Below are positions 1 through 6,886 of a stretch of 20,897 nt of DNA, piece by piece. Origin of the DNA: an uncultured Acetatifactor sp. (GTDB lineage Bacteria > Bacillota > Clostridia > Lachnospirales > Lachnospiraceae); contig CAKRYI010000032.1 in the NCBI GenBank assembly GCA_934426825.1, positions 1 through 20,897 of the forward strand. The letters are read 5' to 3'. Position 1 is the stretch's first letter. Each line of letters begins with the position of its first letter. The notes under the pieces are model-generated. The model was not told the DNA's origin and searched no databases. It worked only from the letters and a program-made list of their open reading frames with translations. The position numbers were made by a program, and so were the translations under genes.

Positions 1-359
1 ATGACCATGACGAGCATGAACATCATCACGAGCATGACGAGAACTGCACCTGCGGATGCCACGACCATCACCATCATCACCATGCGGACGAAGTGTTCAC
101 AAGCTGGGGCATGGAGACCGCAAATGTATATTCCAAGGATGAGATTGAAAAGATTCTCACTGCGTTAGACAGTGGCGAGTACGGTGCCATTCTGCGTGCC
201 AAGGGAATGGTTGCCTCCGGTGACGGCAACTGGGTTTATTATGATTATGTACCCGAGGAGCATGACATCAGAGACGGCAAACCGGAAGTAACCGGCAAAA
301 TCTGTGTAATCGGTTCCAAGCTGAACGAGGATAAGCTGGCAGAATTATTCCGTAAATAA
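1..359 (+). CDS. CobW/COG0523-family GTPase, C-terminal part (5' truncated by window)
   Basis: The reading frame is open from base 3 and the start codon and GTPase domain lie outside the window. The visible part begins with a histidine/aspartate-rich stretch (about bases 3-92, with clusters of three and six consecutive His and a CTCGC cysteine cluster). It is followed by about 85 residues (from VFTSWGMET) that look like the CobW C-terminal domain (PF07683 type). In COG0523 proteins the His-rich linker is a metal-binding segment and the family supplies or manages Zn, Co or Ni in a GTP-dependent way; which metal cannot be told from this end. It stops 17 bp before another GTPase gene on the same strand, so the two are probably co-transcribed. 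An internal GTG at 93 is unlikely to be the true start because the frame and the typical His-rich linker continue upstream of it. Confidence 0.85.
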   Translation, partial: DHDEHEHHHEHDENCTCGCHDHHHHHHADEVFTSWGMETANVYSKDEIEKILTALDSGEYGAILRAKGMVASGDGNWVYYDYVPEEHDIRDGKPEVTGKICVIGSKLNEDKLAELFRK

Positions 360-376
360 GAGAAAGGCGGCAGATT

Positions 377-1306
377 ATGAAGCCCGTATATGTGATTAAC
401 GGTTTCCTTGAGAGCGGTAAGACGGAGTTTATTTCGTTTACGTTAGGACAACCTTATTTTCAGATTAAAGGAAAGACCCTGCTCATTTTGTGCGAGGAGG
501 GTGAAAACGAATATGATGAGGCGCTGCTGAAAAAGAGCCGCACGGAAGTGGAGCTGATAGAGGACGAAGAGGACTTTACCCCGGCACATTTGGTGGAACT
601 GGAGAAAAAGCATAAGCCCGACCGTATTATCATTGAGTACAACGGCATGTGGAATTATAAAAATGCCAAACTTCCGTGGTACTGGAAGATTGAACAGCAG
701 ATTACCACGATTGACGGCTCTACTTTCCCCATGTATTACACCAATATGCGTTCTCTTTTGGCAGAGCAGATTCGCAACTCCGAGATGATTATTTTCAACC
801 GCTGTGACGGAATCCCGGATTTGAACACTTATAAGAGAAACATTAAAGCGGTGAATCCCACGGCGGATGTGATTTTTGAAGATTCCAACGGAGAAATCGA
901 CGAAATCTTTGAGGAAGACTTGCCCTATGATTTAAAGCAGGATGTGATTGTGCTGGATAATCAGGGATACGGAATCTGGTATCTGGATTCCATGGACCAT
1001 TTGGAGCGTTATATCGGCAAGAAAATCCAGTTTGTGGCAATGGTTCTCAAACCGGAAAATTTCCCCAAGGGCTATTTTGTGCCGGGACGCATGGCAATGA
1101 CCTGTTGTGCCGAGGATATGGCTTTTCTCGGTTATGCCTGCCAGTATGACGGCGCAGAGGAATTACAGCAGAAAGAATGGGTAAAGGTCACTGCCACTGT
1201 GGCGAAAGAGTATTGGAAGGACTACAAGGGCGAGGGCCCTATGTTACACGCAATCAGTGTGGAAAAGACGAAGGCACCGAAGGATGCGGTAATCAGCTTC
1301 ACATAA
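377..1306 (+). CDS. CobW-like P-loop GTPase fused to a DUF1980/YcgQ-like C-terminal domain
   Basis: This 309-residue protein opens with MKPVYVINGFLESGKT, a Walker A loop at residues 9-16. It has an EYNG segment near residue 88 in the place of the CobW Walker B region, and NRCD at 141-144 as the guanine-specificity motif. The CXCC metal-binding motif usual in COG0523 proteins after the P-loop is not visible. The C-terminal third (from about residue 215) runs GKKIQFVAMVLKP, then GRMAMTCCAED with Cys243-Cys244, then a WVKVTATV strand. That pattern resembles the C-terminal domain of DUF1980/TIGR03943 (YcgQ) proteins, which are normally partners of YraQ/YcgR-type permeases. The start follows AGAAAGGCGG. 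The gene lies 17 bp after the His-rich COG0523 GTPase. GTPase assignment is firm; the C-terminal domain call is from memory of the family pattern and needs a profile search. Confidence 0.75.
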   Translation: MKPVYVINGFLESGKTEFISFTLGQPYFQIKGKTLLILCEEGENEYDEALLKKSRTEVELIEDEEDFTPAHLVELEKKHKPDRIIIEYNGMWNYKNAKLPWYWKIEQQITTIDGSTFPMYYTNMRSLLAEQIRNSEMIIFNRCDGIPDLNTYKRNIKAVNPTADVIFEDSNGEIDEIFEEDLPYDLKQDVIVLDNQGYGIWYLDSMDHLERYIGKKIQFVAMVLKPENFPKGYFVPGRMAMTCCAEDMAFLGYACQYDGAEELQQKEWVKVTATVAKEYWKDYKGEGPMLHAISVEKTKAPKDAVISFT

Positions 1307-1320
1307 AATGAGGGAGACAT

Positions 1321-2592
1321 ATGGAACGAAAAGGATTGGCACAGCGGACAGGATGGAAGGAAGTAAGTCTTGCAGGCAAAATTGTTTTTTTTCTGCTTCT
1401 TACTGCGTATACGGGCGTAATGCTGTATTTGTTCTGGCAGCAGTGCTGGAATCAGGAAGTTTTTGTTTCCGATATGCCTGCCTATATTGATAAGGTAGCG
1501 GGAATTCAGGGAGAGTATGAATTCCCCTACCCTTTCTTTTTTACAGTGGCAAAATTCTTTGCCCTTTTTGCGGGAGCACCGGGAGGCGTGGCGATTACCA
1601 CCACACTGTTAAATACCGTCTGTGTGGGTATTACCGGGTACTATATGAACCGTGAAATCAAGAAAATTCCGGTATGCCAAAATCTGAGCGGCGGCAAAAA
1701 GGCAGCGCTGGATATAGGAATCTGCGTGGCGGTATTTGCCCTGTTTTTGCTGGGAAATCTTTATTCCCCCAAGAATACCGCATTTTTCGGATTTGACTAT
1801 GCCTATCGCTGCATGGGAATTTACACGCCGAATCCGATATGGAACGCCACTTATATGGCGACAAGACCGTTCACTGTTATCTGCTTTTTTGAGGGTGCGA
1901 GGCTGCTTCGGGAGTATCAGACAAACTTTTCGTGGAAAGGATGTATTCCTTTTGCGGTCAGCCTGTTTTTAACCACGATTACCAAGCCGAGCTACACAAT
2001 GGTGCTGGTGCCGGTTATGGGAATTATCCTGCTGGTGCAGCTTGTAAAGAGCCGGGGAAAAAGTCTGCGCAATGCATTTTTTCTGTGCGTGACAATGATT
2101 CCCACGGGGCTGGATTTGCTCTATCAGTTTTTCGGTGTCTTTACCGGAACCAATTCTGCGGGGGAAGAGACGGGAATTGCCATCGGTTTTGCCAAGGTCT
2201 GGAGTAATTTTACTTACAATATTCCTTTGAGCATTGTGATGGGCATGGCGCTTCCCATCGGCGTGCTGGTCTTGAATTATAAAGAATTCTTCAAAAATCA
2301 GCTCTATCGCTTTGCGTGGTACAATTATTTGACGGGCATGGCGATGTTTCTGATTTTTTATGAAAAGGGATTCAGGATGCTTCATGCCAATTTTTCATGG
2401 GGCTATATGCACGGAATGTTTTTCGTATTTTTGATGACATTGGTTTTGGTGGTGAAAAATACACTGGAGTGGTTTAAAAGCGTGAAAGTTGTGTTTGTGT
2501 TTGCCGAGTGGGCAGTGTTATTGTACCACCTTGTCTGCGGATGCAACTTCCTGTGGTATGCGCTGCAGGGAAAAGATTTGGGAGGATTTTGA
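1321..2592 (+). CDS. Polytopic membrane protein of unknown function, next to a GT-C glycosyltransferase
   Basis: The product has 423 residues with many hydrophobic segments, the first at about residues 22-42 and others spread to the C-terminus (for example near 60-95, 130-150, 200-240 and 350-380). A loop after the first membrane segment contains VSDMPAYIDK and an aromatic FPYPFFF stretch. I do not recognise a named family. The topology, size and position directly before a PMT/ArnT-like enzyme make a GT-C type glycosyltransferase or a partner of one possible, but no catalytic motif is certain. The ATG at 1321 follows AGGGAG at good spacing, and the gene starts 14 bp after the GTPase stop. It ends 9 bp before the next ATG, which is in the same reading frame. 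Confidence 0.7.
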   Translation: MERKGLAQRTGWKEVSLAGKIVFFLLLTAYTGVMLYLFWQQCWNQEVFVSDMPAYIDKVAGIQGEYEFPYPFFFTVAKFFALFAGAPGGVAITTTLLNTVCVGITGYYMNREIKKIPVCQNLSGGKKAALDIGICVAVFALFLLGNLYSPKNTAFFGFDYAYRCMGIYTPNPIWNATYMATRPFTVICFFEGARLLREYQTNFSWKGCIPFAVSLFLTTITKPSYTMVLVPVMGIILLVQLVKSRGKSLRNAFFLCVTMIPTGLDLLYQFFGVFTGTNSAGEETGIAIGFAKVWSNFTYNIPLSIVMGMALPIGVLVLNYKEFFKNQLYRFAWYNYLTGMAMFLIFYEKGFRMLHANFSWGYMHGMFFVFLMTLVLVVKNTLEWFKSVKVVFVFAEWAVLLYHLVCGCNFLWYALQGKDLGGF

Positions 2593-2601
2593 CAGACTGC
2601 T

Positions 2602-4194
2602 ATGAGAGAGACAAAAAAGATACGCATCCTGTTCTGGGGCATTCTGGCATTGGGAATCCTTTTGCGGTGCATCCGTTTCGGACAGGTTCCGGCCGGTATC
2701 AATCAGGATGAGGCTATGGCGGCGGTGGACGCATGGGCGCTGTCGGAATATGGAACGGACAGATACGGCACCTTTCTGCCGGTTCACTTGGAGGCATGGA
2801 AATATGGGCAGATGAGTGCCCTGCTTTCTTATTGCATGGTGCCGTTTATCAAACTGTTCGGACTTAATACAGTGGCGGTGAGGCTGCCGATGCTTGTCGT
2901 TTCCTGCGCCGGAATTGCACTGGTGTATCTGGTGGGGAAAAAGTTATTTAATGAAAAACTTGCCCTTGCGGCGATGCTTCTTACGGCGGTGAATCCATGG
3001 CAGTTTATGCAGAGCAGATGGTCGCTGGACTGTAATCTGTTTCCGCATATTTTTTTGCTGGCTTTTTATCTGCTGTTGGTCGGCTTGGAAAAGAGACCAT
3101 GGCTTTATGTGTCCATGGTATTTTTCGGTCTGACCTTTTACTGCTACGGAGTGGCGGCATATTCCGTTACGGCATTTTTGTTTGTCTTTTTCCTGTGGTG
3201 TCTGTGGAAAAAGCAGTTGAAGTTCAGGCAGGGGCTTTTGTGTGCGGCAATCTTTGTGCTGGTGGCATTGCCGGAGACGATAGTTTTGGCTATCAATGCG
3301 CTGCACCTGAACACCAGCATACGGACTCCGTTTTTCACCATGCAGTATTTTCCGGAAAGTGTGAGAAGTGCGGATATACTGTTGTTGAATTTTTCTTTTG
3401 CGCAGCTTGGAAAAAATGCGTGGGCGCTTATCAGCAGCGTGTTTTTGCAGCTGCCGGACATCTTTTTTAATTCCATTCCGGCATTCGGTCCGCTCTATCA
3501 TGTGTCCATTCCGTTTCTGTTATTGGGAATCGTGATGTTTACGCGGAGACTGTTTGGGGAAAAGGATATTCAAAAACAGACCAAAATGCTGGCATTATGG
3601 GGATTTCTGATTACCGGAATCTGGGTCGGACTGATTACCTACGAGGTGAATATTAACAGGGTGAATATTATTGTTTACCCGCTGATTCTTTTTTGTGCTT
3701 ACGGGATCGGACTGGTGGCAGGCAGGTGGAAAAAGACAGTTCCGGTTTTTGTGGCGGTATACGGCTTTTGCGCAGCCTTATTCTTTTTCAATTATTTTAC
3801 GGATTATGCGGCGGAGAGTAAGGAGTATTATAACGAGGATTTTATGGCTGCGGTATCGGAGGCGGACAATATGCAGGCGTATGACCGCCTGTATATTACG
3901 GGAAATCTGGGGTGGCAGTTTAACCAGTCTGCGGCTGAGATTTTAACGCACTATGCGTGTAAAATAGATGCGCTGTATTATCAGGGAAAGAGTAACGTTT
4001 CCGACGGCAGGACATTGCCGGATTACAGGGAACGGTATCATTATATTTACCCGGAGCAGTCCGGCGCCGAATTTAAGGATATGGTATCGGACGGACTTGT
4101 GATGCTGCATCAGGACGATTTGCAGTATCTTGATTTTGACTATGATGTGGTAGACACGGTAGGAGATTATCTGCTTGTGACGGTTGCAGAGTAG
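2602..4194 (+). CDS. GT-C family (ArnT/PMT-like) membrane glycosyltransferase
   Basis: This 530-residue protein has an N-terminal membrane helix (about residues 8-24) followed at once by PAGINQDEA, with Asp36-Glu37. That is the acidic motif in the first extracytoplasmic loop of GT-C enzymes (PMT_2/ArnT group), which take sugars from polyprenyl-phosphate donors. About ten further hydrophobic segments run to near residue 395. A soluble C-terminal domain of about 130 residues follows (from YFTDYAAESKEYYNEDF). Family members modify lipids, glycans or proteins on the outer face of the membrane; the acceptor here is unknown. The start is supported by the GT-C N-terminus. The only strong Shine-Dalgarno (GGAGG, 2581-2585) is 16 nt upstream and inside the end of the preceding gene, so translation is probably coupled to it. 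Confidence 0.85.
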   Translation: MRETKKIRILFWGILALGILLRCIRFGQVPAGINQDEAMAAVDAWALSEYGTDRYGTFLPVHLEAWKYGQMSALLSYCMVPFIKLFGLNTVAVRLPMLVVSCAGIALVYLVGKKLFNEKLALAAMLLTAVNPWQFMQSRWSLDCNLFPHIFLLAFYLLLVGLEKRPWLYVSMVFFGLTFYCYGVAAYSVTAFLFVFFLWCLWKKQLKFRQGLLCAAIFVLVALPETIVLAINALHLNTSIRTPFFTMQYFPESVRSADILLLNFSFAQLGKNAWALISSVFLQLPDIFFNSIPAFGPLYHVSIPFLLLGIVMFTRRLFGEKDIQKQTKMLALWGFLITGIWVGLITYEVNINRVNIIVYPLILFCAYGIGLVAGRWKKTVPVFVAVYGFCAALFFFNYFTDYAAESKEYYNEDFMAAVSEADNMQAYDRLYITGNLGWQFNQSAAEILTHYACKIDALYYQGKSNVSDGRTLPDYRERYHYIYPEQSGAEFKDMVSDGLVMLHQDDLQYLDFDYDVVDTVGDYLLVTVAE

Positions 4195-4210
4195 AAAGCG
4201 GAGTGTGGCA

Positions 4211-4981
4211 GTGGGAGCAGACAGCGAAAAAGAAGAACAACAAATACGGAATCGGCTGAGGGATCTGGCGGAGAAATCTTTTCACCAGAATATGTTCACG
4301 TTTACCGGATTTTTGGGACTGAGTGAGCAGGATGTTTTCTGGAGAACGGAACCGGAGCTTCGATATGCCGGATATGAACTGTATGGCGGCATTGGCAGCG
4401 CGGACAGGCAGATGATACGGTTTGGAAATGTAGCGGAACTGGGATATGAAGTTCCTTTTCCCATTGTCTGTATTCATGTAAAGCCTGTGATTGCCAAATT
4501 CGCAGACAAACTTTCCCACAGGGATTTTCTCGGCGCACTGATGAATCTCGGAATTGAGCGCAGTGTGGTCGGGGATATTAAGGTTGGGGATAAGGAGGCA
4601 TGGATTTTTTGCACGGACACCATTGCCGGACATATCTGTGAAAATTTGGAACAGGTAAAGCACACCCATGTGACCTGCAGGATTACGGAGGACGTGGGGC
4701 AGATGCCGGAGGAGGAGCCGGAGAAGGTTTCCGTGCAGGCGGCGTCCCTGCGAATTGACGCGGTTGTGGCAAAGCTATATAATAAGTCCAGAGGGGATTG
4801 TCTGGAGCTGTTTCGCAGTGGAAAGGTATTTGTGAACGGCAGGCTTTGTGAAAATAATTCACGGCTTTTAAAGAGCGGAGAGACCGTAAACGTCCGTGGC
4901 TTCGGAAAATTTGTCATGGATGGGGAACCGCGGGAAACACGGAAGGGAAAACTTAACGTAGAACTGAAAGTATACCGGTAG
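4211..4981 (+). CDS. ylmH: YlmH-type S4-domain RNA-binding protein
   Basis: The protein (about 256 residues) has the YlmH layout. The N-terminal region contains FTFTGFLGLSEQDVF, the middle region has GIERSVVGDIKV (the typical 'R-x-x-G-D-I' stretch), and an S4 RNA-binding domain begins near residue 180 (LRIDAVVAKLYNKSRG...FVNG...GETVNVRGFGKF). In Bacillus the family binds the ribosome and has been linked to stalled-ribosome quality control, like the S4 protein RqcP. The frame is open from a TTG at 4184, which would overlap the glycosyltransferase stop. GTG at 4211 is preferred because a GGAG lies at 4199-4202, 8 nt upstream; GTG at 4205 would be only 2 nt away. In many Firmicutes ylmH sits in the ylm division cluster before divIVA; that context is absent here. 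Confidence 0.85.
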   Translation: MGADSEKEEQQIRNRLRDLAEKSFHQNMFTFTGFLGLSEQDVFWRTEPELRYAGYELYGGIGSADRQMIRFGNVAELGYEVPFPIVCIHVKPVIAKFADKLSHRDFLGALMNLGIERSVVGDIKVGDKEAWIFCTDTIAGHICENLEQVKHTHVTCRITEDVGQMPEEEPEKVSVQAASLRIDAVVAKLYNKSRGDCLELFRSGKVFVNGRLCENNSRLLKSGETVNVRGFGKFVMDGEPRETRKGKLNVELKVYR

Positions 4982-4992
4982 GAGGAGAGAAA

Positions 4993-5952
4993 ATGTATTC
5001 TTATACTATCATTCAATGGCTGTTCTTTTTCTATTTTTATTGCTTTTTCGGATGGTGTTTTGAATCCACCTATGTATCGATTAAAAGCCATAAGCTGGTG
5101 AACCGTGGATTTATGAGAGGACCGTTTCTTCCCCTGTACGGAAGCGGCGCCATTATGATGCTTGTGGTGTCCATGCCGTTTCAGGACAATATCTTTTTGG
5201 TATATATAGCGGGATGTCTGGGCGCAACGGCGCTGGAATATGTGACCGGTGTGACAATGGAAGCACTGTTCAAGGTGCGGTACTGGGACTATTCCAAGAA
5301 CAAATTTAATTTTCAGGGACATATTTGTTTAGGCTCTTCGTTGGCGTGGGGATTTCTCACCATATTGATGACGGAGGTCATTCATAAGCCTATCGAGAAA
5401 TTTGTTCTTTCCATTCCAAGCGGGGTGCTGACCGCGGTGACGCTGGTACTGACCGCTTATATCTGTGCCGATTTCGCACTTTCCTTCAAGGCTGCTCTGG
5501 ATTTGAGAGATGTGCTGGTAAAAATGGAGAAGGCAAAAGAGGAAATGTTACATATCCAGAAACGTCTGGATGTGATGATTGCTTTGACCAGTGAGGACTT
5601 TGCAAACCGCAAAGAGGAAATGGCGGAGAGCTTCAAGCAGAAGAAGCAGGCATGGTCAGAGGGAATCGGAACCCGCATGGAGGATGTGAAAAACAGTGTT
5701 GGGGATAAGTTAGAGAATCTTAAGGAACTGACAGTGACGAAACCCAGCGGGTATCTGGACAGTATTAAGAACGAACTGGCAGAGCTTAAGGAGAAATATG
5801 TAAAGACTTCCGCAGACAGCGAGAGACTGAGCGGACTGCGCGATTTCTTCCAGAGAGATATGATTCGTTCCAACCCGTCCATGAGTTCTAAGCGATTCAA
5901 GGAGGCACTGGAGGAATTACAGAGACGTGCCAATGAGAAGCGGAAGAAATAA
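4993..5952 (+). CDS. PF06541 (putative ABC-transporter type IV / CmpB) membrane protein with coiled-coil tail
   Basis: The N-terminal 170 residues carry about five hydrophobic segments and the marks of the PF06541 family: FFGWCFESTYVSIKSHKLVNRGF near residues 18-40, GPFLPLYGSG, an ALEYVTGVTMEALF segment and RYWDYSKNKFNFQGHICL. The C-terminal 140 residues are highly charged and look like long coiled coils (EKAKEEMLHIQKRLDVM, later ELAELKEKYVKTSADSERL), ending in basic residues. The family is common in Clostridia and its function is not established; the 'ABC transporter' label is only a database name. ATG at 4993 follows TAGGAGGAGA at ideal spacing, 11 bp after ylmH. A shorter protein of the same family lies at 18365-18778 on the other strand. 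Confidence 0.8.
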   Translation: MYSYTIIQWLFFFYFYCFFGWCFESTYVSIKSHKLVNRGFMRGPFLPLYGSGAIMMLVVSMPFQDNIFLVYIAGCLGATALEYVTGVTMEALFKVRYWDYSKNKFNFQGHICLGSSLAWGFLTILMTEVIHKPIEKFVLSIPSGVLTAVTLVLTAYICADFALSFKAALDLRDVLVKMEKAKEEMLHIQKRLDVMIALTSEDFANRKEEMAESFKQKKQAWSEGIGTRMEDVKNSVGDKLENLKELTVTKPSGYLDSIKNELAELKEKYVKTSADSERLSGLRDFFQRDMIRSNPSMSSKRFKEALEELQRRANEKRKK

Positions 5953-6002
5953 AAGTTACCACTGACCGATATGCGGTATAGAAATGGTTGGGAAGAGTGG
6001 AC

Positions 6003-6035
6003 AGTCCTTCGCCGTCAGACGGAGGACTTTTTTTA
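6003..6035 (+). terminator. Rho-independent terminator after the PF06541 gene
   Basis: AGTCCT pairs with AGGACT, and an inner CCGT-CAG-ACGG helix sits between them, with a 3-nt bulge (TCG) on the 5' side. A run of seven or eight T follows at once. It lies 50 bp after the stop of the coiled-coil membrane protein and closes the first operon. Confidence 0.75.
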
Positions 6036-6051
6036 TATGGAAGCAGAATCG

Positions 6052-6073
6052 TTCTTAAACAAATCTTAAAGAC
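6052..6073 (+). promoter_or_regulatory. 11-bp-phased direct repeat, candidate response-regulator box
   Basis: TTCTTAAACAA is followed directly by ATCTTAAAGAC, so the core CTTAAA recurs with an 11-bp period (6054-6059 and 6065-6070). A further TTAAAG lies at 6089-6094. Direct repeats at about 11 bp are the usual binding layout of OmpR/PhoB-family regulators, and such a regulator is encoded 80 bp downstream. A weak -10-like TACAAT is at 6105-6110. Autoregulation is inferred, not shown. Confidence 0.4.
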
Positions 6074-6152
6074 TTCCCCCATTTTTTATTAAAGAGCAAT
6101 TTGATACAATGGAAACAGTGAAGCAGTACAGTATGAGGTGAGGAGACGGAAG

Positions 6153-6842
6153 ATGTATAACATTTTGATATGCGATGATGAGGTGGATATTGTAAATGCA
6201 CTGAAAATATATCTGCAGGATGCGAATTATGTTCTTTATGAGGCGTTCAACGGAAAAGAGGCGTTGGAGGCAGTGAAAAACAAGGATATTCACCTGATTT
6301 TGATGGATATTATGATGCCGGAAATGGACGGAATCGCGGCAATGACAAAAATAAGGGAGTTCAGCAACGTGCCGGTGATTCTGCTCACAGCGAAGGGAGA
6401 GGACACGGACAAGGTTTTGGGACTGACCGTGGGGGCGGACGATTACATAACGAAGCCGTTCAATCCCATTGAGGTGGCGGCGAGAGTGCGTTCCCAGCTC
6501 AGGCGGTATATGCAGCTTGGGAGCGGCAAGATGAAACAGGATGTGCTCAAAGTCGGCGGAATCGAATTGGACGACAAGGAAAAGTCGGTCACGCTGGATG
6601 GGGAACCGGTGGCGCTGACACCGACGGAGTATGATATTTTGAAACTGCTCATGGAAAATCCGGGGAGGGTGTTTTCGCCCAAAACCATATATCAGGAAAT
6701 CTGGAATGATCTGCCCTTTGGCAGTGAAAACACTGTCGCAGTCCATATCCGGCACCTGCGGGAAAAGTTAGAGATTAATCCGGCAGAGCCGCGGTATTTG
6801 AAGGTTGTGTGGGGACAGGGATACAAGTGTGAGAAGATGTAA
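6153..6842 (+). CDS. OmpR/PhoB-family two-component response regulator
   Basis: The 229-residue protein has a receiver domain (residues 1-118) with the acidic pocket DDE at 8-10, phosphoacceptor Asp52 (LMDIMMPEMDG), Thr79 in LLTAK and Lys101 in KPF. A C-terminal winged-helix DNA-binding domain of the Trans_reg_C type covers about 130-227 (VALTPTEYDILKLLMENPGRVFS ... VAVHIRHLREKLE ... GQGYKCE). ATG at 6153 is chosen because AGGAG lies 7 nt upstream and the receiver domain begins at residue 2; an in-frame GTG at 6138 would add five residues of no family character. The gene is 44 bp before a histidine kinase gene and the two should form a cognate pair. Confidence 0.93.
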   Translation: MYNILICDDEVDIVNALKIYLQDANYVLYEAFNGKEALEAVKNKDIHLILMDIMMPEMDGIAAMTKIREFSNVPVILLTAKGEDTDKVLGLTVGADDYITKPFNPIEVAARVRSQLRRYMQLGSGKMKQDVLKVGGIELDDKEKSVTLDGEPVALTPTEYDILKLLMENPGRVFSPKTIYQEIWNDLPFGSENTVAVHIRHLREKLEINPAEPRYLKVVWGQGYKCEKM

Positions 6843-6886
6843 ATCGATAGGCAGGATGATGGAAATGCCCAAAAGGCAGGAAAGGT

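Noticed and set aside
1..92. A simple sequence repeat (CATCAC-like)
   Set aside because: The repeat is explained by the His-rich metal-binding linker of the COG0523 protein; it is coding rather than a separate repeat element or CRISPR.
93..359. A short independent gene starting at GTG 93
   Set aside because: The same frame is open to the window start and encodes the His-rich linker expected before a CobW C-terminal domain, so this is the end of a longer gene.
4474..5322. A 282-codon minus-strand open frame across ylmH and the PF06541 gene
   Set aside because: It spans two well-supported plus-strand genes, has no ribosome binding site or domain pattern, and is a codon-bias shadow.
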